Below are positions 17,817-26,432 of a stretch of DNA of 26,744 nucleotides, piece after piece. The position numbers and the translations under genes are program-made. The stretch's first letter is position 1. Every line of letters starts with the position of its first letter. Origin of the DNA: Isoetes engelmannii (taxonomy: Eukaryota; Streptophyta; Lycopodiopsida; Isoetales; Isoetaceae); assembly GCA_011763485.2 (NCBI GenBank), contig JAANSK020105573.1, forward strand, positions 1-26,744. Reading direction: 5' to 3'. Below the pieces are notes generated by a model, which searched no databases, was not told the DNA's origin, and worked only from the letters and a program-made list of their open reading frames with translations.

Positions 17817-18050
17817 GTGTAGTGTACTTGTATATAATAAAGAAAATTAATAAAGAGCATTTTTTTTCTTTTGACTGTTTTTTTCATTTATGAGATGGTT
17901 GTAGATATTAAATTGTTACATTTTATGTGATGATTAATATGTACTCTCGTTTAATGAACTCATTCAGGATGGTCTCCATCCTGACGCATTAGTCCTGAGC
18001 TACAGGCAAAGAAATACCTATCATCGTGCATTTGAAGCTGACGCCCACGA

Positions 18051-18330
18051 TATGAAGATGTTGCATATGAAGAGGATGAGCCTATTGATGAACCTGAGAA
18101 TGACGTCTTTCATGACGAGTTGGTGCTCGATATGTTGCACGCTTTTCAAGATTTACCTGATATTGATTTAGATTACGTCGAAGACGGTGGGGAGGACATT
18201 GCAAAAGGTGTGCAATACACTTCGGGGACTAGTCGTCTGCACGAGGATCCTATTATCATCGAAGCAGATGTGCAGCTGTTTCCTGCTTCTCGAACCTCTC
18301 ATTTTTCGGTTTGTCTGCAAATTCTAATCT
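18051..18330 (+). pseudogene. tnp2 N-terminal acidic segment
   Basis: This frame is rich in Asp and Glu (AYEEDEPIDEPENDVFHDEL, then DLPDIDLDYVEDGGED) and ends with LFPASRTSHFSVCLQILI. This matches the segment of CACTA tnp2 proteins in which an acidic N-terminus leads to the (L/P)(Y/F)P..SR.S.L..(V/C) motif. A frameshift near 18040 cuts it off from upstream sequence. Confidence 0.65.
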
Positions 18331-18444
18331 CCCCAAGTTTAAGTGGAGCTATAATATTGTCTCTGCTCTATTGAGGTGACATATATACTTATTAACTCTT
18401 TATGTTATAGCACTCTCTCCATCATTTTACCTTACCACTTCCAG

Positions 18445-18710
18445 ATGCGTAGATTATTGCACGAGAAGATGCTTCCAGAGACCAACAATATGCCTATTGA
18501 ATGATTTCAAGTTAAAAAAATGGTTCAAGCAACTGGTTTTGGTTATAAAATCATATATGCATGTCCAAATGATTGTATGATCTTTTATCCACCTACTGAG
18601 CATGAAAAGTTTACCCATTGTCTCGTATGTAATGCATCGAGATACAGGGACGATCTCAAGGGAAAAACCGTACCTCAGAAGGTTATTCGACACTTTCCAA
18701 TAATCCCAAG
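18445..18710 (+). pseudogene. tnp2 Cys-containing segment
   Basis: The frame reads RRLLHEKMLPETNNMPIE, a stop, FQVKKMVQATGFGYKIIYAC, PNDCMIF, and FTHCLVCNASRYRDD, ending FPIIPR before a GTATGC donor-like site. The CPNDC...C..C..SRY arrangement is the zinc-binding-like signature of Transposase_21 (tnp2) proteins. Confidence 0.85.
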
Positions 18711-18799
18711 GTATGCGTCAGTCATTTCTCATAATAGTTGTAGATTCACTTCTTTCCGATATTTCTATGTTGCGTAATTTGTTATAATGTTTTACGTAA

Positions 18800-19420
18800 G
18801 ATAAAGATGATGTTCCGTTGCAAAACATTGGCTAGCTTAATGGACTTAATGGCTAAGCATGTATCTAGTGATGATGTTATGCAACTCCCAAGCGACAGTG
18901 CAACTTGGAAACATGTGGACGCAACATGACATGACTTTGGAAAAAAAAAACCATGTAATGTGCATCTGGGCCTAGCCACCGATGGTGTAAACCCATATGG
19001 TATACAATCGACTGCATGGTCTACATGGCCAGTGATGCTAGTTAACTAACATACCCCCATGGTTGTTGATGAAGAGTGGGCACATTATTATGACTTTATT
19101 GGTACCTGGAAAGAAAAAACCAAGTAATTTTGATGTATGCCTAAGAATAGTCGTGGATGAGTTGCTACGTTTGTGGAACACAGGTATCCAGATCTATAAT
19201 GCATATGAAAATGACGTCTTTAATCTCAGAGGTATACTATTGTGAACTATGCATGACTTTGCTGGATTCATCGAGTGTACTAGGTTGAAGATATCTGGCC
19301 ACTTTTCTTGCATGATATGCGGGGAAAAGTTGCAGCACCGTCACTCTAAGCACCTGAGAAAGTGGTTATACAAGGGTTTTAGGAAATATTTGCCACTCAC
19401 ACACCCTTTCAGAAGCTAGC
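18800..19420 (+). pseudogene. tnp2 catalytic-core segment
   Basis: Motifs in order are SDDVMQLPSDSATWKHVDA, VHLGLATDGVNPYG, STAWSTWPVML, LLVPGKKKPSNFDVCLRIVV, DELLRLWNTGIQIYN, and FAGFIECTRLKISGHFSCMI, with stops and frame changes between them. GLATDG.NP(Y/F) is the highly conserved tnp2 motif holding the first catalytic aspartate. This part is diagnostic for the family. Confidence 0.9.
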
Positions 19421-19639
19421 ATACTAATTTTGGTGGCAGTAGACTATACAAAACCACCAAGCAGAATCACCATACGAGAATGGGGCGAGCGTTGGGATAA
19501 GAAAGTTGAAAAGTGGGAATCCACAAGGGGAAATCTGTAGGGGGATGCATGTAATTGAGGAAGCCGTTGTAATGGAACTAGATAGTGAGGGTGTGGAACC
19601 ATACAGTGGTGGCGAGGAAGCCAAGGAGGAGGAAGTCTT

Positions 19640-20045
19640 TACTGCCAACATGAAAAGGAAGTCTGTTTTTTATAGACTACCATATTAGACTTACCTATTG
19701 ATTTAACACCTTTTGGACCCAATGCACATCTTTAAGAACGCGGGAAACTCTTTATGGAAGCATGTATATGGTCGAAAAGGACACAACAAATGACAGGATG
19801 GACCTTAAGGTTAGCAATACAAAAAAAGAGACATGGATTCAAGGTGAAGGGCACCGACCTCCTCCGGCAAAATGGGTTCTTGCTAAAGCTGACCATCGAG
19901 CTATTTATGATGATTTGAGGCTCCTTAGGACACCAACTTGTTACATGCAATCATTACGTACCTCATTCACGAGTGTTGGGGAGCTAACTGATTTGAAGTC
20001 CTATGACTGGCATAAGTTCTTGCATGTAAGCAATCGATGTCCAAA
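19640..20045 (+). pseudogene. tnp2 middle segment with DPMHIFKN motif
   Basis: KRKSVFYRLPY leads, after a stop and frameshift, to LLDPMHIFKN, which corresponds to the tnp2 DVMH..KN motif. Another frame (19762-20055) then carries PPPAKWVLAKADHRAI and ELTDLKSYDWHKFLH, the KS.D.H motif. At least three frame breaks occur. Confidence 0.85.
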
Positions 20046-20097
20046 TGCACCATAATAAACTGAGATATCTGCTTATATTTGGTGTTTAAAATATGCA

Positions 20098-20798
20098 GTT
20101 CTTCATGCCCCTCACATTTAGGGGAGTTTTAGACAAGGGACCATTGGAGACAATAAGTGTGCTATCAAAGGTCATAAGGTGCACATTTGTTATCCTATTT
20201 CAATATGTTGATATTAGTGGCTCCATATCTTTTATTTGTGCCTAAGACTTATATTTTTTGGACCTTATAGGTGGATCCATCAAAAAGCTATCCCAAGGCA
20301 CGAAATTGAGGAGATGAAAGTGAAAATGGTGGAGGCATGTTGCTTGTTGGAGGAGGAGTTCCCTACGAGCTTTCTCGACAATCAGGTCCATTTTTTGGTA
20401 CATCCTATTGAGAAAATGGAACTTGCGGGGACTGTATATGCTAGATGGATGTTTTTCTTGAAGCGCTTTGTGAAGGTATTGAAAGATATGGTGCGTCAAA
20501 GAGCACGTCCTGAAGGTAGTATGGCGGAGGAGTGGCTTCCAAAAGAGTCACTCTTCTTTATGACAGATCATTTTTCCGTCGTCCATCCAGATGAACCTCG
20601 CTTATGGAGCAATGAAGGGGACGAGAAGATTGTGGGGGTAGTGGCAGATCGCAATGGCACACAGAAGTTGTTTTCGCACGATATTGTCGATAAGGTTAAT
20701 CAATTTCTTCTCCACAATTCGGCTCCAATGGAAACATGGATTGCTCGTTATGAGAACGCAAAAGTAGAACCAGAGGAGAAGAGACATGAATGGAGATG
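20098..20798 (+). pseudogene. tnp2 C-terminal (DUF4218-like) segment
   Basis: The long open part 20236-20799 contains EACCLLEEEFPTSFLDNQVH, LVHPIEKMELAGTVYARWMF, FLKRFVKVLKDMVRQRARPE and GSMAEEW. This is the H..(H/V)(L/P)...(L)...GPV..RWM...ER..K.LK..VR..(A/R)PEGS pattern of the DUF4218 region that follows the transposase in tnp2. A short upstream exon piece reads FFMPLTFRGVLDK near 20100. Confidence 0.85.
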
Positions 20799-21040
20799 AC
20801 ATAATCGACGAGCCCCATATCCGGATGGATATGAACCCTTGCTGGACAGGATGGAAAGAGGCTGGGCACTACAGGCTATGAACAATGCATATTACAACGA
20901 CGAACATATTACACCTACGGAGTGGGCATATGCACAAGGAGTCATGAGAAAGGTACTTACAACAAATTATGTTGATGTCATAGTCCAATATTTTTCTTTT
21001 GATGTTATTGTATTTATTGACATTAATGATTTTTTTTATA
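20799..21040 (+). pseudogene. tnp2 linker segment
   Basis: After a shift the frame carries PYPDGYEPLLDRMERGWALQ and TPTEWAYAQGVMRK. It then meets GTACTT, a donor-like site, and an AT-rich stretch ending TTTATAG at 21041, which looks like a small intron. Confidence 0.6.
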
Positions 21041-21512
21041 GGATACATCTTACTCCTCCATATGGTGGCATGGGACCCACTATTGTATGAGTGATCTTGA
21101 TATACGTAGGAGGACTTGTGACTCCGGAGTCATGGCATCATTCACTATGGAGTTCCAATCAAGTGTTGCCGATCGTAATCGATACGAAACCATCTAGGAT
21201 TGGGTCGGAAGGTTAAAGACTATAATGGAGGTGGATGTTGGTGGCCATTTCAAGACCTTCATATTCGATGTCGATTGATTTGTCCTTCAGTTAATTGGGC
21301 CCAGACCTATTGTAAGGAGTGACACTACAAGTGGCTTTTTTGTTGTAAACTCTAGCAAAATGTACCCTGGTAATGAGACGCTTGTCCTTCTAGACAATTG
21401 TGAAGGTCGGAAGTGTCACATGGCACAAACTTTACTTGAAAGCGAACATCAAGAGGACGGACCACTAGCTCTCATACAACATCTTACACAAGAGCAAATC
21501 CACGAAATATAA
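21041..21512 (+). pseudogene. tnp2 C-terminal DUF4216-like segment
   Basis: Motifs are IWWHGTHYCMSDLD, FTMEFQSSVADRNRYETI (then a stop), DWVGRLKTIMEVDVGGHFKT, FIFDVDWFVLQLIGPR, SGFFVVNSSKMYPGNETLVL and a Gln-rich end IQHLTQEQIHEI with stop at about 21510. The YG.(L).(I).(L).Y.G...(V).F.CDW pattern is that of DUF4216, common downstream of tnp2. Confidence 0.75.
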
Positions 21513-21979
21513 TGTACTTCAGACATTTTAATACGAATGTAAGCTAGTGATGACAATGATGACTCCTAGCTAGCACCGAGCGGATTATCTTTTTTCTCTT
21601 GTTGGTTTCGGATGTGCTCATCCACTCGGATGTTGCACACATAAGCATCTTTTCAGCAATTTCTACCACTTCATGAACATTATCCAGTTTCATGCGGCTG
21701 TACTTTAATTGTAAATGTCTTAGCCTTCTCTTCAACTTAGCAGCCTTGCCATCATGCTCACCTTTCCCGTGGTTAGTAGTTCTTTGAATATACAGTACTC
21801 CGAAAATCCACTACTGAAACAAATGCATATGCTAGGAGCTCCTTAAACTGTTTAGCCCCATTGGTATTTGAAATTATGCAGTGGAAAGATTTTTAGATGC
21901 CCTTTCATTTATCTAAAAGCTCCTTGGGTTCCGTCTCTTTGTACTAATGAATCAATCTCCTGCCAGAACTCAACACATT
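21513..21979. other. Between two transposon relics; unassigned
   Basis: A minus-strand frame at 21735-21544 (63 codons, charged, helical) is open and may be the tail of the neighbouring minus-strand relic, but it has no clear motif. The expected right end of the CACTA element was not found. Confidence 0.4.
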
Positions 21980-22401
21980 GTCTTTCTCGTAATCAATGTA
22001 CCCCATTTCACTTTTCTGTTATTGCTACTTTCTTCATAGGACAGGATTGAAACTTCTTGATTCCACACAATTCACAATCTCCTAAGATGCATGCCTTCTT
22101 GTGAAACTCGGGACACAATATAGATCTCCACAAGTCTCTTGTACTTGCATTTTCTGCTGGTGTTCCCTGCATTGACCGAATTCATGTGATCTACACACAT
22201 CACAGGTGCAAGTACAATCCTTGGATGTTTGGTCCTCATCCTATTGATTCCATCCACTAGCATCTGCATCCTTACCTGTTGAATGCGACAGCAACTATTG
22301 AAGTCCTTCAATTTCACAACAAACCACCAAAGTTTCGACTTCTCAAATGCTCGAAGAGGAATCTTAATTTTCGGATGTTGGTCTTCGAATTTCTTGAACA
22401 C
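21980..22401 (-). pseudogene. Second decayed transposon protein with CxxCG motif
   Basis: On the minus strand the frame reads MFKKFEDQHPKIKIPLRAFE, VVKLKDFNSCCRIQQVRMQM and LVDGINRMRTKH. In shifted frames it continues with a Cys cluster (CTCTCDVC), KCKYKRLVE, and GDCELCGIKKFQSCP. The order (F..(HP).(IKI)..(FE), CCCI.HV.M, CxxCG...CP) recalls a zinc-containing transposon-encoded protein seen widely in plants and animals. I cannot name the family with certainty. Several frameshifts are present. Confidence 0.45.
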
Positions 22402-22469
22402 TTACAACTGCATCAAATGAGCATTATATGCCGTGTACATATCATATCTGCCAGACTGAGCACCTCAGT

Positions 22470-22570
22470 GTTGTTTACATACCATACACCACATCACAAC
22501 ATGCACCACACACTATACTAACGTCATGCCACCCCACAAACCATACATTGTAAAGCACGTACCATACACC
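22470..22570. repeat. ACCATACACCACA-type low-complexity stretch
   Basis: Short variants of CCATACACCAC and CACCACACAC are repeated irregularly upstream of the perfect 69-bp duplication. The open frame on the minus strand here (22753-22475) is a product of the repeats. Confidence 0.6.
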
Positions 22571-22708
22571 ACACACCATGCACCACATACCATATAGAAT
22601 CACTATACCAGCTATGCGCCATACCTGACTTCCCAAAAGACACACCATGCACCACATACCATATAGAATCACTATACCAGCTATGCGCCATACCTGACTT
22701 CCCAAAAG
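22571..22708. repeat. Perfect 69-bp tandem duplication
   Basis: The unit 22571-22639, starting ACACACCATGCACCACATAC and ending TTCCCAAAAG, is repeated without visible change at 22640-22708. The absence of differences points to a very recent duplication or an assembly artefact. Confidence 0.97.
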
Positions 22709-23719
22709 ATGACTCTGCCTAGCCATCAGATTATGAGCATCCAAAAACAACAAGGCTTACCTTCTAAAACCATCGAGCTACATCAACGGATGGTCGGGCA
22801 TGCTTGAATCCAAATTGGTCTATCCATGAATATAGGAAAAAATAAAGATGCCTTTTTGCCCTATTTCGATACCCAAAATCATACAATGCAACCAATAAAC
22901 CTTCTAACTTTATGTAACAAATGTACAATTTCATGAACTAGCAAAGCATAACGTAGGATGCTTGATTGTTGAGAGTGAACATCCTAATCTACAATATTAT
23001 TTTAACATTCCAAATCCACAATAAAATTAGATAAGCTGCCTTTGCGTCTCTAGTCCAATAGATCCTATTATACATGTGATTATTTTAGACATTCATGTCT
23101 ACGTATTCAAAATATTCTCTCCAAAGAGAATTGTTGTATACCATGCTCCCATCTCTAGCTTGCCCAAGGGACTGTCCAAGCCCCTTTTAGCCCCGCACTT
23201 GCAAAAGTAGGTATTTAAAAAAAGCTATCAAAAGAAATGTTGTGTTTGTTTATCAGCCATGATGAAGCAGCTTAAGAAAGTGAAGGCGGAGGAAGTATAT
23301 TTAAGTAGCCACTTCCATTTAGATCTGGCACAGTAAAAATGTTTAAAAATTAACTATGCAATTACAAATTGAACAACAATCCACAGAAAAGGAAAAAAAA
23401 AAACGGATATCATGAAATCTTTAGATGCAACAAATGGTAAGCAAAATAATGATGAGAATGGAATCGTTATTAAGGTCAGCATCATTTGACCAAAGAGTAT
23501 ATGGTCTGTCTCTATTCTTGTGATAGTTACATAAAACGTATACATACAATAAGTTATAACAAGATTCCAAACTACATTAATCTGGAAAAGAGGAACACAG
23601 CTTAGAGAAAGCAAATAGAACCCTATAAACACAAAAATGTAGCTCCCTTCCTGAAAGATTGCTTGCTGGCTAAAAATTTACACTTAAAACTGTCATCTGC
23701 GTGCTTTTAGAGATATGTC
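22709..23719. other. No gene seen; 3' flank of the stress-protein gene
   Basis: This AT-rich sequence has no supported frame. The part just below 23719 should hold the 3' UTR of the universal stress protein gene on the minus strand; no certain polyadenylation signal was recognised. Confidence 0.5.
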
Positions 23720-24292
23720 TTAACTTTCAGCCATACCTTTGTTTGAAGGTTCCTCAGCTATACCTTTGTTTGAAGGTTCCTCTTCTTTATCCTCTGGCAG
23801 GCGAACTACCACAACAGGGCAGTCACAATGATGAACACAGTAATCACTCACACTTCCAAGTCGCCCTTTGCGAACTGCCTTGGAAGCACCAAAGCCACGG
23901 CTTCCCATGATAACAGCATTCACTCCAAGCCTCTCCACTTCCAAACATATCCTTTCCTTCAAATCATGGTCCTTCACAATATGTATCTTGTGAGGAATTT
24001 TGGCATCTAAAAGAGGCTTCGAAAGATCTAAACTCTTTGATGATGTAAAGGCATCAAAATCATCTTCCATTTTTTGCTTTGATTCTTCATCACTATCTAC
24101 AACAGAATGATCAACTACTCCCCAATCAGCCCCGTATAGAACACTTGTTGGTCTGACATGCAGAAGAATGACATTATCCCCAGGTCGTAAATAGTTCTCA
24201 ACAGCCCATCGAACCGCATAGGCACTCTCATCACTCAGATCAACTGCAATTGCAATCTTTCGTTGTCCAGCCCGTGGAGAAAGTAGTGGCAT
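23720..24292 (-). CDS. Universal stress protein, plant PHOS32/34-like
   Basis: The 190-residue protein is a UspA-family nucleotide-binding domain. It begins RKIAIAVDLSDESAYAVRWA (first strand and helix), continues PGDNVILLHVRPTSVLYGAD, then DFDAFTSSK, KIHIVKDHDLKERICLEVER, and NAVIMGSRGFGA. The ATP-binding signature G-x2-G-x9-G-(S/T) is intact as GSRG...GSVS, and the end is YCVHHCDCPVVVVRLPED. Plant relatives are cytosolic or membrane-associated proteins phosphorylated in stress and elicitor responses. Relatives usually have a longer Ser/Pro-rich N-terminus, which is absent here. The ATG lies two bases after an intron acceptor, and no upstream in-frame ATG was found in the first exon. The tail carries a 9-residue duplication (AEEPSNKG plus I or M). 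Confidence 0.95.
   Translation of the reverse strand: MPLLSPRAGQRKIAIAVDLSDESAYAVRWAVENYLRPGDNVILLHVRPTSVLYGADWGVVDHSVVDSDEESKQKMEDDFDAFTSSKSLDLSKPLLDAKIPHKIHIVKDHDLKERICLEVERLGVNAVIMGSRGFGASKAVRKGRLGSVSDYCVHHCDCPVVVVRLPEDKEEEPSNKGIAEEPSNKGMAES
23733..23786. repeat. 27-bp in-frame duplication in the stress-protein C-terminus
   Basis: A 27-bp unit containing ATACCTTTGTTTGAAGGTTC starts at 23733 and again at 23760. It encodes EEPSNKG(I/M)A twice on the minus strand. The duplication keeps the frame and lengthens only the acidic tail beyond the domain. Confidence 0.9.
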
Positions 24293-24293
24293 C

Positions 24294-24834
24294 CTGCAAC
24301 AATGACAAAGTAAATATTAGCTGGGAAAACCCTATAGCAGCACATAGTATTAACTTAAAAGTGCAAAGCTACTACTTATTCTACATCAGCTTAGCGAGGA
24401 ACCCATCAAAAGATTGTAGGAAATGTTCATGGTAGGCAACATGATACAAAATTACCCCTAGTGCTATTGTGTTTTAAGAATAAATTTCTGCACTTGGAAA
24501 ACAACAGACAGATTTTCAAAGAAAAAATGGAAGATATTTTTACCTGAAACTGCTTACTAGGAGGAAATATCATGGTATCTCACCCTTATTTAGATAAAAT
24601 GATCATGACATTTCACTGTTACTTAATAGATAACTAAAACCTGTGCATACCACGGTGAGAATACCACCAGATTAGCTTTGTCTGCGGCTATGTCCATCTG
24701 TTAAGCTTAACTTACATCACCGTTCGCATATTGAGTAATAGGACCACGGAATGCGCTTCTAACATGCTACAGGCGATGATCTTCTATTTTCAAGGAAAAA
24801 CAAACAAAAAACAATCCAATAAAGATAATCTCAC
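24294..24834 (-). other. Probable 5'-UTR intron of the stress-protein gene
   Basis: The donor CCAG|GTGAGA (24834 downwards) and the acceptor TTGTTGCAG (ending 24294) define a 541-nt intron ending one base before the ATG at 24292. Nothing else recognisable lies inside. Confidence 0.65.
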
Positions 24835-24975
24835 CTGGATAAGGAGGCGCTGCTGGTTTTGGATCTCTGTAATTAATATCGCAAAACTCGAACTGCCGAG
24901 CTTGTTGCTACGGATCCGAAGGTGCCGGAATAGCTTGAGGATGGATGGGAAAGGCGAAGGAAAATTCTAGGCGTT
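24835..24975 (-). other. Probable 5' non-coding first exon of the stress-protein gene
   Basis: The sequence upstream of the GTGAGA donor is GC-richer, and the frame leading into the ATG contains a TAA without an upstream ATG, so it is read as 5' UTR. A TATATT near 24997-25003 could be the TATA element. The transcription start given is a guess from that spacing. Confidence 0.4.
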
Positions 24976-25110
24976 TGGGTCGGAGAATAGTCTCAGGAAT
25001 ATACCGACTTTGAGCATATCCAAACTAATGGTTTGGTTAAAAAGTTTAAATTGAATGGAATTGAATTTTATAGGTAGAAGGCTTTGGCCTCATTTCTACC
25101 TTAGAGTCCG

Positions 25111-25465
25111 GCCACATGATCCCGTCAACAGGGATCTTTCCTTGTTGACATGAACGCTTCATTTCAGTAGAGGTCACATGTCCATGTCAATGTGGAGTGT
25201 CCACGTTTCAAAAAATTGCGGTGGAAAAAAATCTTGGTGCCTTTTCTGTTTCGTCGGTGCAGTGGATTATCGCCAGGTAATAAATAGTTTTCTACGTGTC
25301 CTCATCTTCGAGATCCCTGTTGACGGTGAATGGATCCATCCGAGGCAGGATCCGGCTGAAGCGATTGCTATCAACAGGGTTCCATCCCCATCAGAAATCC
25401 ACATGTGACCCTTTCTTTTTCTACGATTGACGACATCTGTCTCCTGTTGATAGCATCATGTGACC
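25111..25465. repeat. Cluster of nested inverted repeats
   Basis: GTCAACAGGGATC at 25124-25136 is matched by its exact reverse complement at 25312-25324. GGTCACATGT at 25172-25181 pairs with ACATGTGACC at 25401-25410 and in part with CATGTGACC at 25457-25465. GCTATCAACAGG at 25367-25378 pairs with CCTGTTGATAGC at 25443-25454. The arms interleave, so several alternative hairpins are possible. It may be a foldback or MITE-type remnant upstream of the stress-protein gene. Confidence 0.7.
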
Positions 25466-25664
25466 CGACTCTTAAACCTCAAGTCACCCTAAAGCTTCTT
25501 CAAGGGCTATATTTTTCCCCATTCAATAAATTCGGTCTTGAGCAAAACTCCGGTGCAGATTCGTTTTCGCTAAAAACATCTGATTTGCCCTTTGGACATC
25601 CAACCTGGTTTTAGGTGCAACAAAGGGTTGGGCCGCCCTTGAAATGAGTCAATGGTTTAATACG

Positions 25665-25800
25665 ATTGAGATACAGATAAATAGATATCATTTTAATGCC
25701 TTCTATCGTGCCCTAACCCCAAGGCGGGATCAAACCCCCCTCCAGTCGCTATATGACACACCGACCTGCCATTAACCACGCGTCCGCCGAACGTCCCAGG
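25665..25800 (-). mobile_element. Candidate tRNA-derived SINE remnant
   Basis: On the minus strand GTGGTTAATGGC (25779-25768) resembles a Pol III A box, and GGTTTGATCCC (25736-25726) matches the B box consensus with one change. They lie about 40 bp apart, as in tRNA-related SINE heads. The sequence continues into an AT-rich body. No poly(A) tail or target duplication was confirmed. Confidence 0.35.
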
Positions 25801-26432
25801 TGGCCCGTCTTGGAAGTTCGTTTCAGCCAATTCTCGTGCATGGTGACTCCCCTGATCGATGGTTAAAGACGTCTAACCTCAGGCCGGTTGCCTGCTACCG
25901 TGCATCTGCGGACCATATAGCGACAGTTGAAGCCACAGGGGGTAGGTTACAGCAGGGGAGGACACAAGGGACCGTGGAATTTTCTGGAGTTACAGGAGAT
26001 GCACTACACTTCAATTTTTTCACCAAAAAAGAAGGGGGGGGGGAGGAGGGGGAGTGTCCAGACTCGGCCGCGGGGCGATACAGGGATTCATTCCCCCACA
26101 GGACTCTGGAAGAGGACGCTATCCCCCTCCGATACCACTATCTGGCAATGGATCAGGTCTCCATCACCCTTTGCCCGCTCCACTTAACTTGTGATTTCCA
26201 GGGACACCTCTACCTCCTGCGAAGTCACCATACAGTGAAGCTGTTAGCAGTAGTTGATGTGGTGCTGCTTGTCGATGGTACCAAAGTCGACTGCCCGCCC
26301 CTTGGACGCTTGTTCGGAGACAGGCTCCCCCTCCTGCCGGAATGGGCCATATCCTATAGAGGACCACAGCCGAGAAATGAGGTCTTCTGTGTTCTGTCCA
26401 TGGTTGACCTGTTAGTTATCCTGCAGAAATAA
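25800..26432 (+). other. GC-rich segment with long open frame lacking an ATG start
   Basis: A 210-codon frame is open from GTG at 25800 to TAA at 26432, with no ATG near its start and no motif I recognise. The stretch is clearly richer in GC than the rest of the window and contains a run of G and GGA (about 26032-26055). Other frames are also open for 67-86 codons, as expected in GC-rich DNA. It could be an exon of an unknown gene or part of a transposon; I cannot decide. Confidence 0.3.

Larger units (their letters stand above)
16130..21512 (+). mobile_element. Degenerate CACTA (En/Spm) DNA transposon
   Basis: In order there are a CACTA-like terminus, a subterminal ACGT-motif array, a TATA box, a first exon with a consensus donor, a SET-like relic, tnp2 (Transposase_21) segments, and a DUF4216-like C-terminal region. 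All lie on the plus strand. Stops and frameshifts throughout show it is inactive. The right terminal repeat was not found, so the 3' boundary is the last coding motif. Confidence 0.85.

Noticed and set aside
20242-20802. Minus-strand open frames opposite the tnp2 C-terminal part
   Set aside because: They are antisense shadows of the clear plus-strand transposase frame.
22475-22753. 92-codon minus-strand frame with repeated Leu/Trp/Gly peptide
   Set aside because: It arises from the CCATACACCAC repeats and the 69-bp tandem duplication.
23701-24010. Plus-strand frames over the stress-protein gene
   Set aside because: They overlap a strongly supported minus-strand coding region and have no motif.
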